Source of the DNA: Agapetus fuscipes
Taxonomy: Eukaryota > Arthropoda > Insecta > Trichoptera > Glossosomatidae
Direction of reading: 5' to 3'
Length of the DNA: 64,000 nucleotides
NCBI GenBank assembly: GCA_951799405.1
Contig: OX637337.1
Span: forward strand, 2,542,001 to 2,606,000
Under the pieces are notes generated by a model. It did not search any database and had not been told where the DNA came from. It was given only the letters and a program-made list of their open reading frames with translations. The translations under genes were made by a program, and so were the position numbers. Of this stretch, positions 1 to 10,600 are shown piece by piece. Numbering within the stretch: position 1 is the stretch's first letter; every line of letters starts with the position of its first letter.

Positions 1-149
1 CAGAATACGTTGGCTCGAATCACGTCTGGCCCATTTGACCATAACTTCGACCTTGGTTCAACAGATGCCATTACATACATACAAGCTTCTGCTTTCGTAT
101 AAAGACAATTGGCAAAATGGGTTGTTGAATTGCATTCCTCTTCACAAAT

Positions 150-612
150 CTAAAAAAAACATACCGGTCAGGTTAACTCAGCCTTCACAAGAAATAAATA
201 CCAGTCCCCTTGGGAGCTGAGGAACTCTCCCTTCAACTGAAGAGGTTGGCGTAAGGCCGGCCTCTTTCTCATCTCATCTAAGTTGCGCAGATATGTAACA
301 TTAGAGATTTACATTATATGCATTCTCACAAGCAGACACGTATAAGTTCGCGCTTGCACATGCCACATGTGAACCTACAACATAAAAAGTCAAATCTCAA
401 ATAAACATACACTGTGCAACTCTTTCCGACCTACCCTTAAACAGGGGTGACATTGACAAATTGAACCATTTTCTACAGCATGGGGGGTCAGCCGCAAACC
501 TCTGTCTTCAAGTCCTCCTTACCTGTAAAAATAAGAAGGTTCCGCTCGCTACTAGCAAAATCCTTCAGGTATAACACAAGCAAGAAGTTACGCTATATGT
601 GTAGCTTAGTTA
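150..612 (+). repeat. SINE A, 5'-truncated and split by repeat C
   Basis: The body occupies 150-270 and 499-612; a minus-strand repeat C (271-498) is inserted within it. Confidence 0.8.
271..498 (-). repeat. repeat C copy inside SINE A
   Basis: Tail at the left (ATCTCATCTAAGTTGC); its insertion splits the SINE A at 150-612. Confidence 0.8.
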
Positions 613-1230
613 CGAATTTATCGGATTTGTTAAACACAAATTGACCTATATTTATACACAAAACAAGAAGTTTCAAAACAAGTTTCAAGCAACTATTCAA
701 CATGAAGCCCGTATTAAAATTTCAAGAAGTCCTGAACCCCATTTTTTATTTACATCCTTCAGATGCAGTATTTTCTTTAAAAAAATGTTACGTATTTGGG
801 AAGGCTTCGCTAAACCAAGAAGAAACCCTCTTCTGGGAATTCTCTTCATGTCTCTGTTGAAGGACATCTCCCTTCAACCCTTAACGTGTAAAATCATAAT
901 CCTTTTTTTGTTATTTCTTTAAAAAAAACTTTCCAGAAAAGGGATCCATAAATTATTCTCAAACAAAACCACATATTCTAAAGAAAAATACATTATTTTG
1001 TCATGTACTATTTTTTTTCTAGGATAATTTTCTTGACAATTTTTTTCTATAAATATTGACGGAAATAAGATATCAGGAATTTGTTATTATTTTAAAATAC
1101 TTCTGTGTACATAATTTCTTTTTTTTTTGTTTTATGATATTTTTTGGGTACGCCTAAGGCGCAATACAATTGGAAAAGTCAGTCAATTGGCCATCAACAA
1201 AATAGAAACAAAAACTATGATAATATAAAA
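613..1230. other. AT-rich stretch, nothing recognised
   Basis: Short open frames only, none with a family resemblance. Confidence 0.6.
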
Positions 1231-1363
1231 ATACTTCGCTTCCTGAGGACGTCAGATACGACTTCGATGAAACGTTGAGAACCAGATTCTTAAGCCAAGA
1301 AATTAAGAGGTGACCACAAGTTGTGTATTAAGTTGTGTCTAAAAATAAATGTATAGCTATTAA

Positions 1364-1625
1364 TGTGTGTTTTTACTTGTGTGAGTGTGTCTCTAGATGT
1401 AGGTGATTAAATAATTGTACTTGTATTTGTTCGAATTGTATGAGTGTTTGCTCGAATATTCTGACAGGATCTCACGTAAGCCAGAATAACTCTTATACAC
1501 CTATAAATAGAGACCGAGATGCTTTGCGAAGAGACTTGTATCGGAGCTGTCGAGCAATATAGTACAAAAGTTAGCTCTGCAAACGAACCAAATGTGAACG
1601 GAAAAAATGTGTAAAGTTAACTTGT
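1364..1625 (+). repeat. LTR-like repeat G, copy 1
   Basis: Shares with 36669-36965 a block containing CCAGAATAACTCTTATACAC, a TATAAATA box and GAGATGCTTTGC. The TATA box followed by a GC-richer start looks like an LTR promoter. Ends are not defined. Confidence 0.6.
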
Positions 1626-1638
1626 TACATAAATCTAA

Positions 1639-1985
1639 ATTATGCTGGAGTGATGTTTTCCGGGATCTGTTACCGTGGTCTGTGGGAGCTGGAGCTTCCG
1701 GACGTTTCGCCCATTTCTACGATGGGCTTCTTCAGCGTGAAGTATGATGATGAAGATGATCTTGATGCAAGTGTGTGTACACTCGGGGTTTATATGTGGA
1801 AACTAAAGACACTTTGCATACGAGTTTGTTGGTGCAGCAGCGACATCTGTGTATTTTTTGCATGTGAAACTATGGGGTATATATCAGCGAACCATTTTGC
1901 TTCTACAACGTCCGGAAGCTGCAGCTCCCACAGACCACGGCAACAGATCCCGGAAAACATCACTCCAGCATCATCAGCCGGCCGT
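1639..1985. mobile_element. foldback element D, copy 1
   Basis: Outer arms of about 60 bp: GCTGGAGTGATGTTTTCCGG ... GAGCTTCCGGACG at the left and CGTCCGGAAGCTGC ... CACTCCAGC at the right. The tail reads CATCATCAGCCGGCCGTGTA. A hammerhead-like hairpin lies at 1704-1735. Confidence 0.85.
1704..1735 (-). ncRNA. hammerhead-like core in foldback element D
   Basis: CTGAAGA (1735-1729), stem GCCCAT/ATGGGC without mismatch, then GAAAC (1708-1704). One extra A separates the first box from the stem. Confidence 0.45.
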
Positions 1986-2352
1986 GTACACCTAAAACTC
2001 TTATTAAATTTAAATTGTTATTTTTTACTGTAAATGAATTTGAAAAATATAAAAATATGAAAAAAGGAAAGGGAAGACTTGAGCAGTATGACAGGAGAAA
2101 CTCTGAAAGACAAAGTAAGAAGTAAACGATCGCGGGAGAGAGAAAAGGCAAGATGGTTTCGACGTACAAAAGGAATAAATTATGAACCACTGAAGTTCCG
2201 TGTAAAAAGTGAAAATATATATGAAATGTAAGAGAGAAACGGGAACAAATGAAATATGCACGTTCCATCAATTATGTATTTATAACTGTTACTGCGAAGG
2301 TATGAAATTTAACAAAACGGAGAATGGTGACCATGTTGAATATTGGAAGTAA

Positions 2353-2568
2353 CATTCCTTGACTTATAGGTTGGTATGAGGCTGACCACTCACACTGTAA
2401 CAAGATGGTTCACTTTGCCAATGTCACCCCTGTTTCAGGAAAGGTTCATGTTCATTTGAAATCGGGTTTTCTTATTTGCCATGTTCACATGCGGCATGTT
2501 TCAGCTCGATCTTATGCGTGTCTGCTTATGGGAATGCATTTAATATGAATCTTAAATGATATTGTTGC
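2353..2568 (+). repeat. repeat C copy
   Basis: Starts ATTCCTTGACTTATAGG; lacks part of the middle and the tail. Confidence 0.78.
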
Positions 2569-2831
2569 GAACTTCGAGTACAGGCGCTCGTACACACATA
2601 GGTACATCAAAATGACTACACACACCAATGCACGTAATATAGACTCATCTAGCAGTCCCTGGTAGTGTGCGTAAATATTCTGGTGATGGAATAGTCCAGA
2701 AATTGGGAGAAAAATCTCTCCTTTCTACTATACAAGGGGTCAAAATGGTAGGTCAGTAAAACAATTGTAATAAAGCCCTTTGCTAAATAACACATAACCA
2801 GGGACTCTAAATCAAAATCTAAGCTGCAATG

Positions 2832-3215
2832 ATATGTATCATTCTCACAAGCAGACACGCATAATTTCGCGCTAACACATGCCGCATGTGGACCTACAGT
2901 ATAAAAAACCCAGTCTTAAATGAACATAAGCCCTGCAACTCTTGCCGACCTTCCCTGAAACAGGAGTGAAATTGGCAAAGTGAACCATTTTTTAAGTGTA
3001 AAATAAATTGTACACTGTAAAAATAAATTGTGAAAAATAAATCCTTAAAAAATAAATTCAATTCAATTTAATAAAAAAATATCCAGCAGAGAACGTTACA
3101 ATATATATCTTTGCGGCTTGGATTTGGATTTAAGATTTTTGTGTTCTCATGCGGCATGTTTAAGCTCGACTTATACGTGTCTGCTTGTGGGAATGCATTC
3201 AATATAAATCTTAAA
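2832..3215. repeat. two repeat C fragments
   Basis: 2832-2995 is a minus-strand piece; 3140-3215 is a plus-strand 3' piece (GCGGCATGTTTAAGC to AATATAAATCTTAAAT). Confidence 0.7.
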
Positions 3216-4127
3216 TATATTTAATATTCATATTGAAATTGCACAGATGTATTCTGTGCAATTTAGATTATATATTATAGAATAAGTACACTTTAACGCA
3301 GGTACATTATTTCTCATTTAATTTTGTACTTAATGGTCTTGGAAAAAATATTGTATGCCACTGCACGTAACAAGTAAATCACACCATAGTTCAATATTAA
3401 ATGTGTACGTAATATTTGAGAGTGGAATAATTTAGAAGATAGTATTTTATACATAAGTGAAGACAAGATGCCGAACAAAGAGAGACATTCATACAATTCA
3501 TTTGTGTAACGTCCGTCCTTATCTATTCCTTAGATTCGTGTACGACAACTTTAAAACTTAACGTTTTCAACAAAAATGTTTAAAAGTTAAAACGCTCACT
3601 GGGAGCGCTTTTTAATTTCACTACATTTTATTGTTAGAAGCTATGGACGAGTTTAAATGTGGTATTGTATACTTGCGGGAACGTAGAAGGAATGGGAATG
3701 GAAACCAGGATGTGTATACAAAGAAGATGAAATGTTCCGGATCCCTACTCGAGATAATGTGTCCGGAACTTGTCTACGAGCACAGCATTCCTATCTCTCC
3801 GGGTACACACTCTTGTGAGACAGCAGACCGAGGCTCTACGAGGTGCTACGAAGTATGGCAAGTAAATCAGCTACGAACCGTAGCAGACAAAGTCATATAT
3901 CCACACTCTACAGCAAGTTCCTAGTTAATTCTTATCTTATATTCATATCCTTTATCAATAATTTAGTAACATAATAGTATGTATGTTGTAGATACCTATC
4001 ACTGGAACGCTGGTGTATATGTATGATATTGCTCATAATATGTTTTTTGTAAAATGTAGAATAATATGTCATTTATATTTCTGTATTATATGCTATGTAC
4101 TTACCAGTGTTCTGTTTGGTGTCTCGA
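3216..4127. other. unassigned stretch
   Basis: A 97-codon frame at 3631-3924 has no recognisable motif and no supporting context; otherwise AT-rich. Confidence 0.5.
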
Positions 4128-4167
4128 AAATAAATAAATAAAATAAATAAAATAAATAAACAAAATA
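4128..4167. repeat. (AAAT)n microsatellite
   Basis: AATAAATAAATAAAATAAAT and similar text. Confidence 0.85.
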
Positions 4168-4468
4168 ATTCTAGTTAGTTGATTCCTAGTCAATATTATT
4201 TTCAAAGTTAATATGACTAGCGATAAAGTGAAAAACTTTTTTTAATAATTTTTGAACGATTTACATTTTTTTTAAATAATTTTTACAATCATTATAAGAA
4301 AACTTACTTGAAATTGGTTGAATTGAAATCTTTGCTGGTTTTTGAAATTGTATAACTATGTTGTTTATCCCATATATTACATGTATAACTGTTTGTTTGT
4401 TTAATAAAAAAAAAATTAAAAAAAAAAATACACAAGCGTTAAATTTCAAGATTTTACAAAACATAAAA

Positions 4469-4788
4469 CGCTACTAAACTACACATTTAGTGTAACTTCT
4501 TGCCGCGTTTTATCCAAAAATGTAGCATGTGACCAGTGTGACCTATTTATTTTTACAGGTAAACCCCCACTTCAAATCAACTTCGGCTAAAGTGGAGATT
4601 TCTCAGCACCCGAGGGCAATGGTTCTCATTTCTTATAAAGACTGTGTAAACTATACCGGTATTTTGTTTTTGGGTTTGAAATAAACACCGAAACGGGAAT
4701 CATTTCTGATTGCTTTAGCGTGGATCGAGTCCTTGCCCTCTGTTATGGAAAGCAAGCATTCTACCAGCTGAGCTATTGGCCGGGCAGG
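4469..4788 (-). repeat. SINE A copy
   Basis: Full-length but diverged; the tRNA-like head is at the right end (AGCTGAGCTATTGGCC). Confidence 0.8.
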
Positions 4789-4849
4789 TAATTTTAATGG
4801 TATAATAAAAGCCTAAAAATCTACAATCGTACAAATATTGAACAAACTA

Positions 4850-4960
4850 AGTTCAACGCCTTCTCTCAGGGGTCAGTCTCCCCTCCACTGACCCACGCCC
4901 TGTATATCCATCCCATCCGGGGATGTGTCACAGGACTCGCATGCAAAAGTTATGTGAGAT
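4850..4960 (+). pseudogene. LINE fragment shared with 51.8 kb
   Basis: TCAGTCTCCCCTCCACTGAC and the following 70 bases are nearly identical to 51786-51873. Confidence 0.7.
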
Positions 4961-5340
4961 GCGAGTGGCAGAAGGCCCTCCCGTGAAGCTACACTTTCCC
5001 AAGTGTTTACACAAAGCAAAGGAGGCTTAGAAATCAACTAAATACAATGTGCAAGACACGACAAAACTCCAACCAGTTAGCAACGACAGGCGACCGAGGA
5101 GACAACGAAGACCGCCACGCCGTTATAACTCGCCTTGAAAATGCCTTCTACTCGTGAAGGCGAAACGTCGGCAGATAAAAAAGCTGCATGAAGACCATGG
5201 TCTAACCCGAAAAACCACAAAAACAATTCATTAAACAATACTTGTTTAATGAAAGAAGTATTTATTATTTAACAAATAAAACTCATGTGAATGAAAACAA
5301 AGTAACTTTATTTGAATCTATTAAAATCTTAGGAACTCTA

Positions 5341-5835
5341 CGCAACTAAGCTATACATACAGTGTAACTTCTTGCCTGCGGTATCCCCGAAGGGGTTGCA
5401 TGTGGCGATTCGGGACCTATTTATTTTTACGGGTAAGGGGCTGGCCTCACACCAATCACTTTCAGTTGAAGTGGAGGTTTCCCAGCTCCCGGAGGGGCTG
5501 TTTCTCATTTATTGTGAAGGCTGAGTAAACCTTTGAGATCGAACCCTTTCTCTCGGCATGGAATGCAAGCATTCTACCAATTGAGCTATCGATTATTACG
5601 ATATTTACGAGATTGGTCGTCGTCGCTACAAAGCGCCAATTCTCAAGCAAGGCCCAGTTGCTGTGAGGCTGTATGGACCTTTAGTGACCGGTCATTGGTA
5701 AAGGTTTATGAATTTTTCAACCCAGCGAAGAGCAAATTTGAAAATTTAAATGGTATATTTTTTGTGCTCAACCGGGATTCGAACCCACAACCTTCCATTC
5801 AGAGTCCGAAGTGTAACCACTGAGCTACAGACCGG
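5341..5835 (-). repeat. dimeric SINE B-A, copy 1
   Basis: A B unit (right) is joined to an A unit (left). The A unit lacks the segment between its B-box and AAGGTTTACTCAGCC. The junction is slightly longer than in the other dimers. Confidence 0.85.
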
Positions 5836-6056
5836 TCCAAAATTGTACAAATACGACACAGTGTCTGTACCCTGTCTTGGGACTGCTATAAATCAAGTAT
5901 GCTAATTTAGACAATATGACTGTGCCGAGCTAGGAAATATCTCAACTCAATATACAAGTGATTATGATTAATTCTGCCAGTTTGTCAGCACACTGGCAGC
6001 TGAAATCTCAAAATATAAATACAGAATAATACGATATAAAACATTTCACTCCCCAT

Positions 6057-6304
6057 CTATAATCTAAGTTGCAAGGATATATTCATTTAAAGCTTTCAGA
6101 TGTATGCCCACAAACCAACACGTGTAGTTCGCGCTTACAAATGCTGAATATATACTTACAAATAAAATCCAAACCTCAAATGAACATAAACCCCACAACT
6201 TTTGCCGGCCTTCCCTGAAACAGAGGTGACATTGGCAAAGTGAACCATTTTTTTTACAGTATCTATGGGTGGTCAGCCTCATACCAACCTATAAGTCAAG
6301 GAAT
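6057..6304 (-). repeat. repeat C copy
   Basis: Complete, from CTATAATCTAAGTTGC to TATAAGTCAAGGAA. Confidence 0.82.
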
Positions 6305-6356
6305 TTACGTAAAGATAAAAATGTAGAAAGACATAACAGCGCCCTTGTGTACACGC

Positions 6357-6412
6357 AACGCAACTAAGCTACACATATAGTGTAAATCCTTGCCTGTGTT
6401 ATCCCCGAAGGC
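6357..6412 (-). repeat. SINE A 3' fragment
   Basis: Only the CAACTAAGCTACACATATAG end and the following 35 bases are present. Confidence 0.65.
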
Positions 6413-6708
6413 AACCATACTCAACCTGCGGTCCGGCAAGCTTTTTTGTGCGTCCCTTAACACATTTATTATCAGGGACGTGATTTACAAAATCTGGCAT
6501 CCTATATTTCGTATACAGGAATCGTCTTACTGATTCTCACCTTGATGACGTATTGAGGATAGCATGCAGCAATTATTATAAACCCGATTTGTCTAAAATT
6601 TATCTCTAATTTTGAAATAAACGCTTACTTTTGAATATTTTAAGGGTTTGGTGGTTTACACAGTGAAAGTCCATTGTATATTAATTAAATAAAACACAAT
6701 TTCAATTC

Positions 6709-6760
6709 TAATCTAATCTAATCTAAGCTGCAAAGATATATATCATTTAAGATTTATACT
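6709..6760 (-). repeat. repeat C copy interrupted by the BEL/Pao element (left half)
   Basis: The tail (TAATC)n and AAGATTTATACT; the copy continues at 13280-13339 after the retrotransposon. Confidence 0.88.
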
Positions 6761-7166
6761 TGTTTGGGCGAACTGTTAGGTAGGTTTGTTATGGGTAGCT
6801 GGCCATAAAATCCTTGTCCTTGTGCCTATAATCTGACCTATCCGATTTGCCCAATCACCTGTCTCCAGCCAGTACTTCTTCATACGCGGCCTTGGATAGA
6901 CGTGTCCATCGCAGTGTTCATCGCGCGCGACAGAAATAAAGGAGAAATCACACACAAAATCGCGACCAGTGCTCCGCGAAAGAGGCATCCATTGGAGATA
7001 AGGTGAGTCCAGACTTTGAATCGTGATTCCCTCCTTGGCTCCTGTGGTTGGCTGCCTGGACAGATTTGTTGGGCAGTTCGTCCGAACGCGATAATCGAGA
7101 ACCAGTACGATTTAAAATCCTTCCCCCTCGCATTACCACATGATAGCGTCAAACTTGGCGTTATCA
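6761..7166 (+). repeat. BEL/Pao left LTR
   Basis: 406 bp, TG...CA ends. The first 264 bases equal the right LTR; the last part differs at about a dozen sites and small indels. Confidence 0.96.
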
Positions 7167-7611
7167 TAATTTTGGTCCTTAACGAAGCCAGATCGTAAAT
7201 TAAAAAACTAGATTCACGTAATATTAATTCAGATTCTTATAGTTTGAAATCGGATTCAAAAAATTATTCGCCATTTTTATTGCTACAAAAATGCAATTCG
7301 TGACGCGTTCATACATTATTATCAAAAATATCGCTTTGGAATCGAAGTGCGGGTTAATTCTTTAATTGCCTTGTAGGTATACCTATCTCTTGCATTTTAG
7401 GTACATTCGAATTAAGCCCGCGGTATAAGTAACTACCTAGGTACTTGCATTGTTTACTTTCTTTGTTTACATTATTTTTTTACATTTTGATAACATTATT
7501 ATAACCTTCTTTTTTCTTTGCTACTTCAATTTATAAGGACTTGTACGTACGGGATTTGTAAAATTTATTATTAATTTTATCAAATTTAATTTATTAAAGC
7601 CAAATTAAAAC
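7167..7611 (+). other. BEL/Pao 5' leader with possible primer-binding site
   Basis: AT-rich untranslated leader between LTR and gag-pol. TGGTCCTTAACGAAGCC at 7174 starts 7 nt after the LTR and could be the tRNA primer-binding site, because it begins with TGG; the tRNA was not identified. Confidence 0.5.
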
Positions 7612-10600
7612 ATGACTTCAGAACGCGAAAAACGAGCATTTCAACGACGTAAGGAGCGCCTGCAGAATGAGATAGAGACGTACTTGGAACGGGCACAATG
7701 CATTTTCGATACCATTAATTCAATTCATTTGGGAGAAATTTATTTGCGTAAATTTAAAGTGCACGCGGCAGGCATTGACAACTGGCGTAAAGAGTTTTTA
7801 TTACTGGTGAAAGAAAGAAATGATTTAATTGCAGAAAGTGAGGAAGATGAAGCAACAGATAATAATATTATTCTTTCATTTGAAGACTTATACGCTGAAA
7901 TTAAATATACTTACGAGAATTTAAAAGACACAACAAAATCCTCAAGTGCAAATGATATTCCTTTAAAAAGGAGCATCCAACTACCACGATTAGAGCTGTG
8001 TGCCTTCAACGGAGATGTAAACAATTGGCCGGTGTTTTATGAAAATTTTAAATCTATGGTCCATGAGAATGACAGTCTAACGGAAGGTGAAAAGATTCAA
8101 TATTTAGTTGGAAAACTGGTAGGAAAAGCTCAAAGCATTTGCCAAGGTTTATTGCCAACTGCTCAAAATTATACAATTTTGTGGAATTCGTTGGTCAAGA
8201 AATACAACGATAAGCGCGTTCTGGCAACAACTTATCTAGAGAAATTGTTAAATATTCCTGCAGTAAAGGAACCATCTGCCTCAAACTTGGAGGACTTTAT
8301 TGATCTATTTTCGGGTTTGACTGCTGCAATCAAGCAGTTGAACATAGAGAATCTAGAAGACTTTATATTCATACACATTGCGTGTAAGAAACTCGACATG
8401 GATACGATTAAGGCTTTTGAAGTTTCTATACAAGATTCTCCAGACTCAGTAGATTCAGTAAAATTTGTGGAATTCATGAGAAATTACTCGCGAATACTAC
8501 AGCGCGCAAACGGAAGTAGAAGCAGTAAAATTAACAATCAAATTAACGCGATGCCGCGCAAGCCCTCAGCTTCCCAGAAAAACGTTAGGGCATTTGTGAC
8601 AGTTAATACTGACAAATGTTTGTTGTGCGGAGACAACAACCATTCAAAGTTGTACCAGTGTCCGAAATACACTATCCTGGACGCTCGGGAAAGGTACAAT
8701 TTTATAAAATCAAAGAAATTATGTGTCAATTGTCTAAGTACGATGCATAATCTCAAGAATTGTAAATCAAAGGGAAGATGCAGCGTTTGTAATCGATCCC
8801 ACCATACTAGCCTGCATTTCAACTTGAATTTGCAAGCCGCGGCCGAAGAAAAGGCGGAGCCCCTAGCGCTTTGTGCTATGGGCCCTAATTCTAGTGAGGT
8901 AGAATCTACGGTTTTACTAGGAACTGTTTGTTGTGTAATCTTAGACAAGCGGGGTCAAAGACACACTATTCGCGCTTTATTAGACAGTGCTTCACAGAGA
9001 GACATAATAACGGCCTCCTGTTGTCGAGAACTTCATCTTGATGTAAAGACGACGCGAGACAAAGTTGTTTCAGGAATAGGGGATATTGTCAACCCTATCA
9101 AGGGAGTGACAACAATTACCCTTCTTTCGAGAGTTGAGAAATCGGTCAATTTTAAACTATCGCCTTTGGTGGTTAATCAAATAACTGATAAAATACCCGT
9201 CGCCAATATTAATATTGAGAATTTAGAATATTTAAAATCATTACGTTTGGCTGATGAAAAATATTTTATTCCCGGAAAAATTGACATGATTCTGGGTGCA
9301 GATGTATTCTCCCGTGTGATAAAACACAACACTATCTCACGAAATTTAGGCGAGCCAGTTGCACTGGATACCCTATTTGGGTATGTGGTACTAGGGGAAG
9401 TTCCAGTGCTACCGTTAATCAAAACAGATTATAGTTTCTTTTCAGCAATTGAAATTGAAATGAAAAAATTCTTGGAGTTGGAGGACGTACCGGACGTCTC
9501 CACTCCGCAAATCGAGGAGCTGGTATGTGAAGAGAAATATACCAACACCACCACGAGAGACAAGACTGGTAGATTTTCCGTAATGCTGCCTTTCAAGACC
9601 GATCCGGGGCAGCTTGGTGACTCTCAGAGAGCGGCAGAGCGGAGATTTTGCGCGTTGGAAAGGAAACTGCTTTCAAACTCTTCTGTAAAATTGGAATACG
9701 ACCTTATTTTCAAAAATTATATACAAGAAGGGTATTTAAATCCTGTAAATATAAATTCGGATCAATGCTTGAGCTTGCAATACATAGCACCGCATCATGC
9801 AGTGATACGTGAAAATAAATCCACAACTAAGGTTCGCGCAGTAATAGATGCTAGTATGAAAACTACATCAGGATTATCGCTGAATGATGTTCTACATACG
9901 GGTAGAAATCTTCAAAATGATCTATTTAAAATAATATTACACTTTCGCTTGTTTCCAGTTGCTCTAAGCGCTGACATACGTAAAATGTATAAGCAAATTC
10001 TGGTAAATAAAGAGCATAGATGCTATCAGAGAGTTTTATATCGGTTTGATAAAAATGATCCACTTCAGCTTTTTGAATTTACACGCGTACCATTTGGCTT
10101 AAAGTGCAGCCCATACCTTGCAATGCGTACCGTTCGTCGTTTAATTGATGATGAGCGAACACGTTTTCCATTAGCGGCACTTGTAGCAGAGAGAGATATT
10201 TACATGGATGATTTGGTTTCTAGCTGTTTAAATGATGAAGAGGCTATCGCACTTTCAAACCAGTTGATTGAATTATTTCTTGCGGGCGGTTTTGAATTGG
10301 TGAAGTTCTCGAGTAATTCACCATCAGTCATGGGAGGCATTCCCTCAGCTTGTCGCATTTCTGAAGCTGTGGAGTTCAGTTCAGAAGATCAATGTACCAT
10401 CCTTGGTTTGCATTGGTTGCCTGGAAAAGATGTTTTTACCTTTAGTGTCACTAACAAATTTCGTAAATGTACAAAACGAAATATTCTGTCGACAATTGCG
10501 CGCTTCTGGGATTTGATGGGGTTTGTAGCACCCTTGATTGTAACAGCTAAATTAATGATTAAATTTATCTGGGAACATAAAATCGATTGGGACGATTGTC

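Noticed and set aside
3631..3924. 97-codon open frame
   Set aside because: No motif, no family resemblance and no splice or codon-use support.
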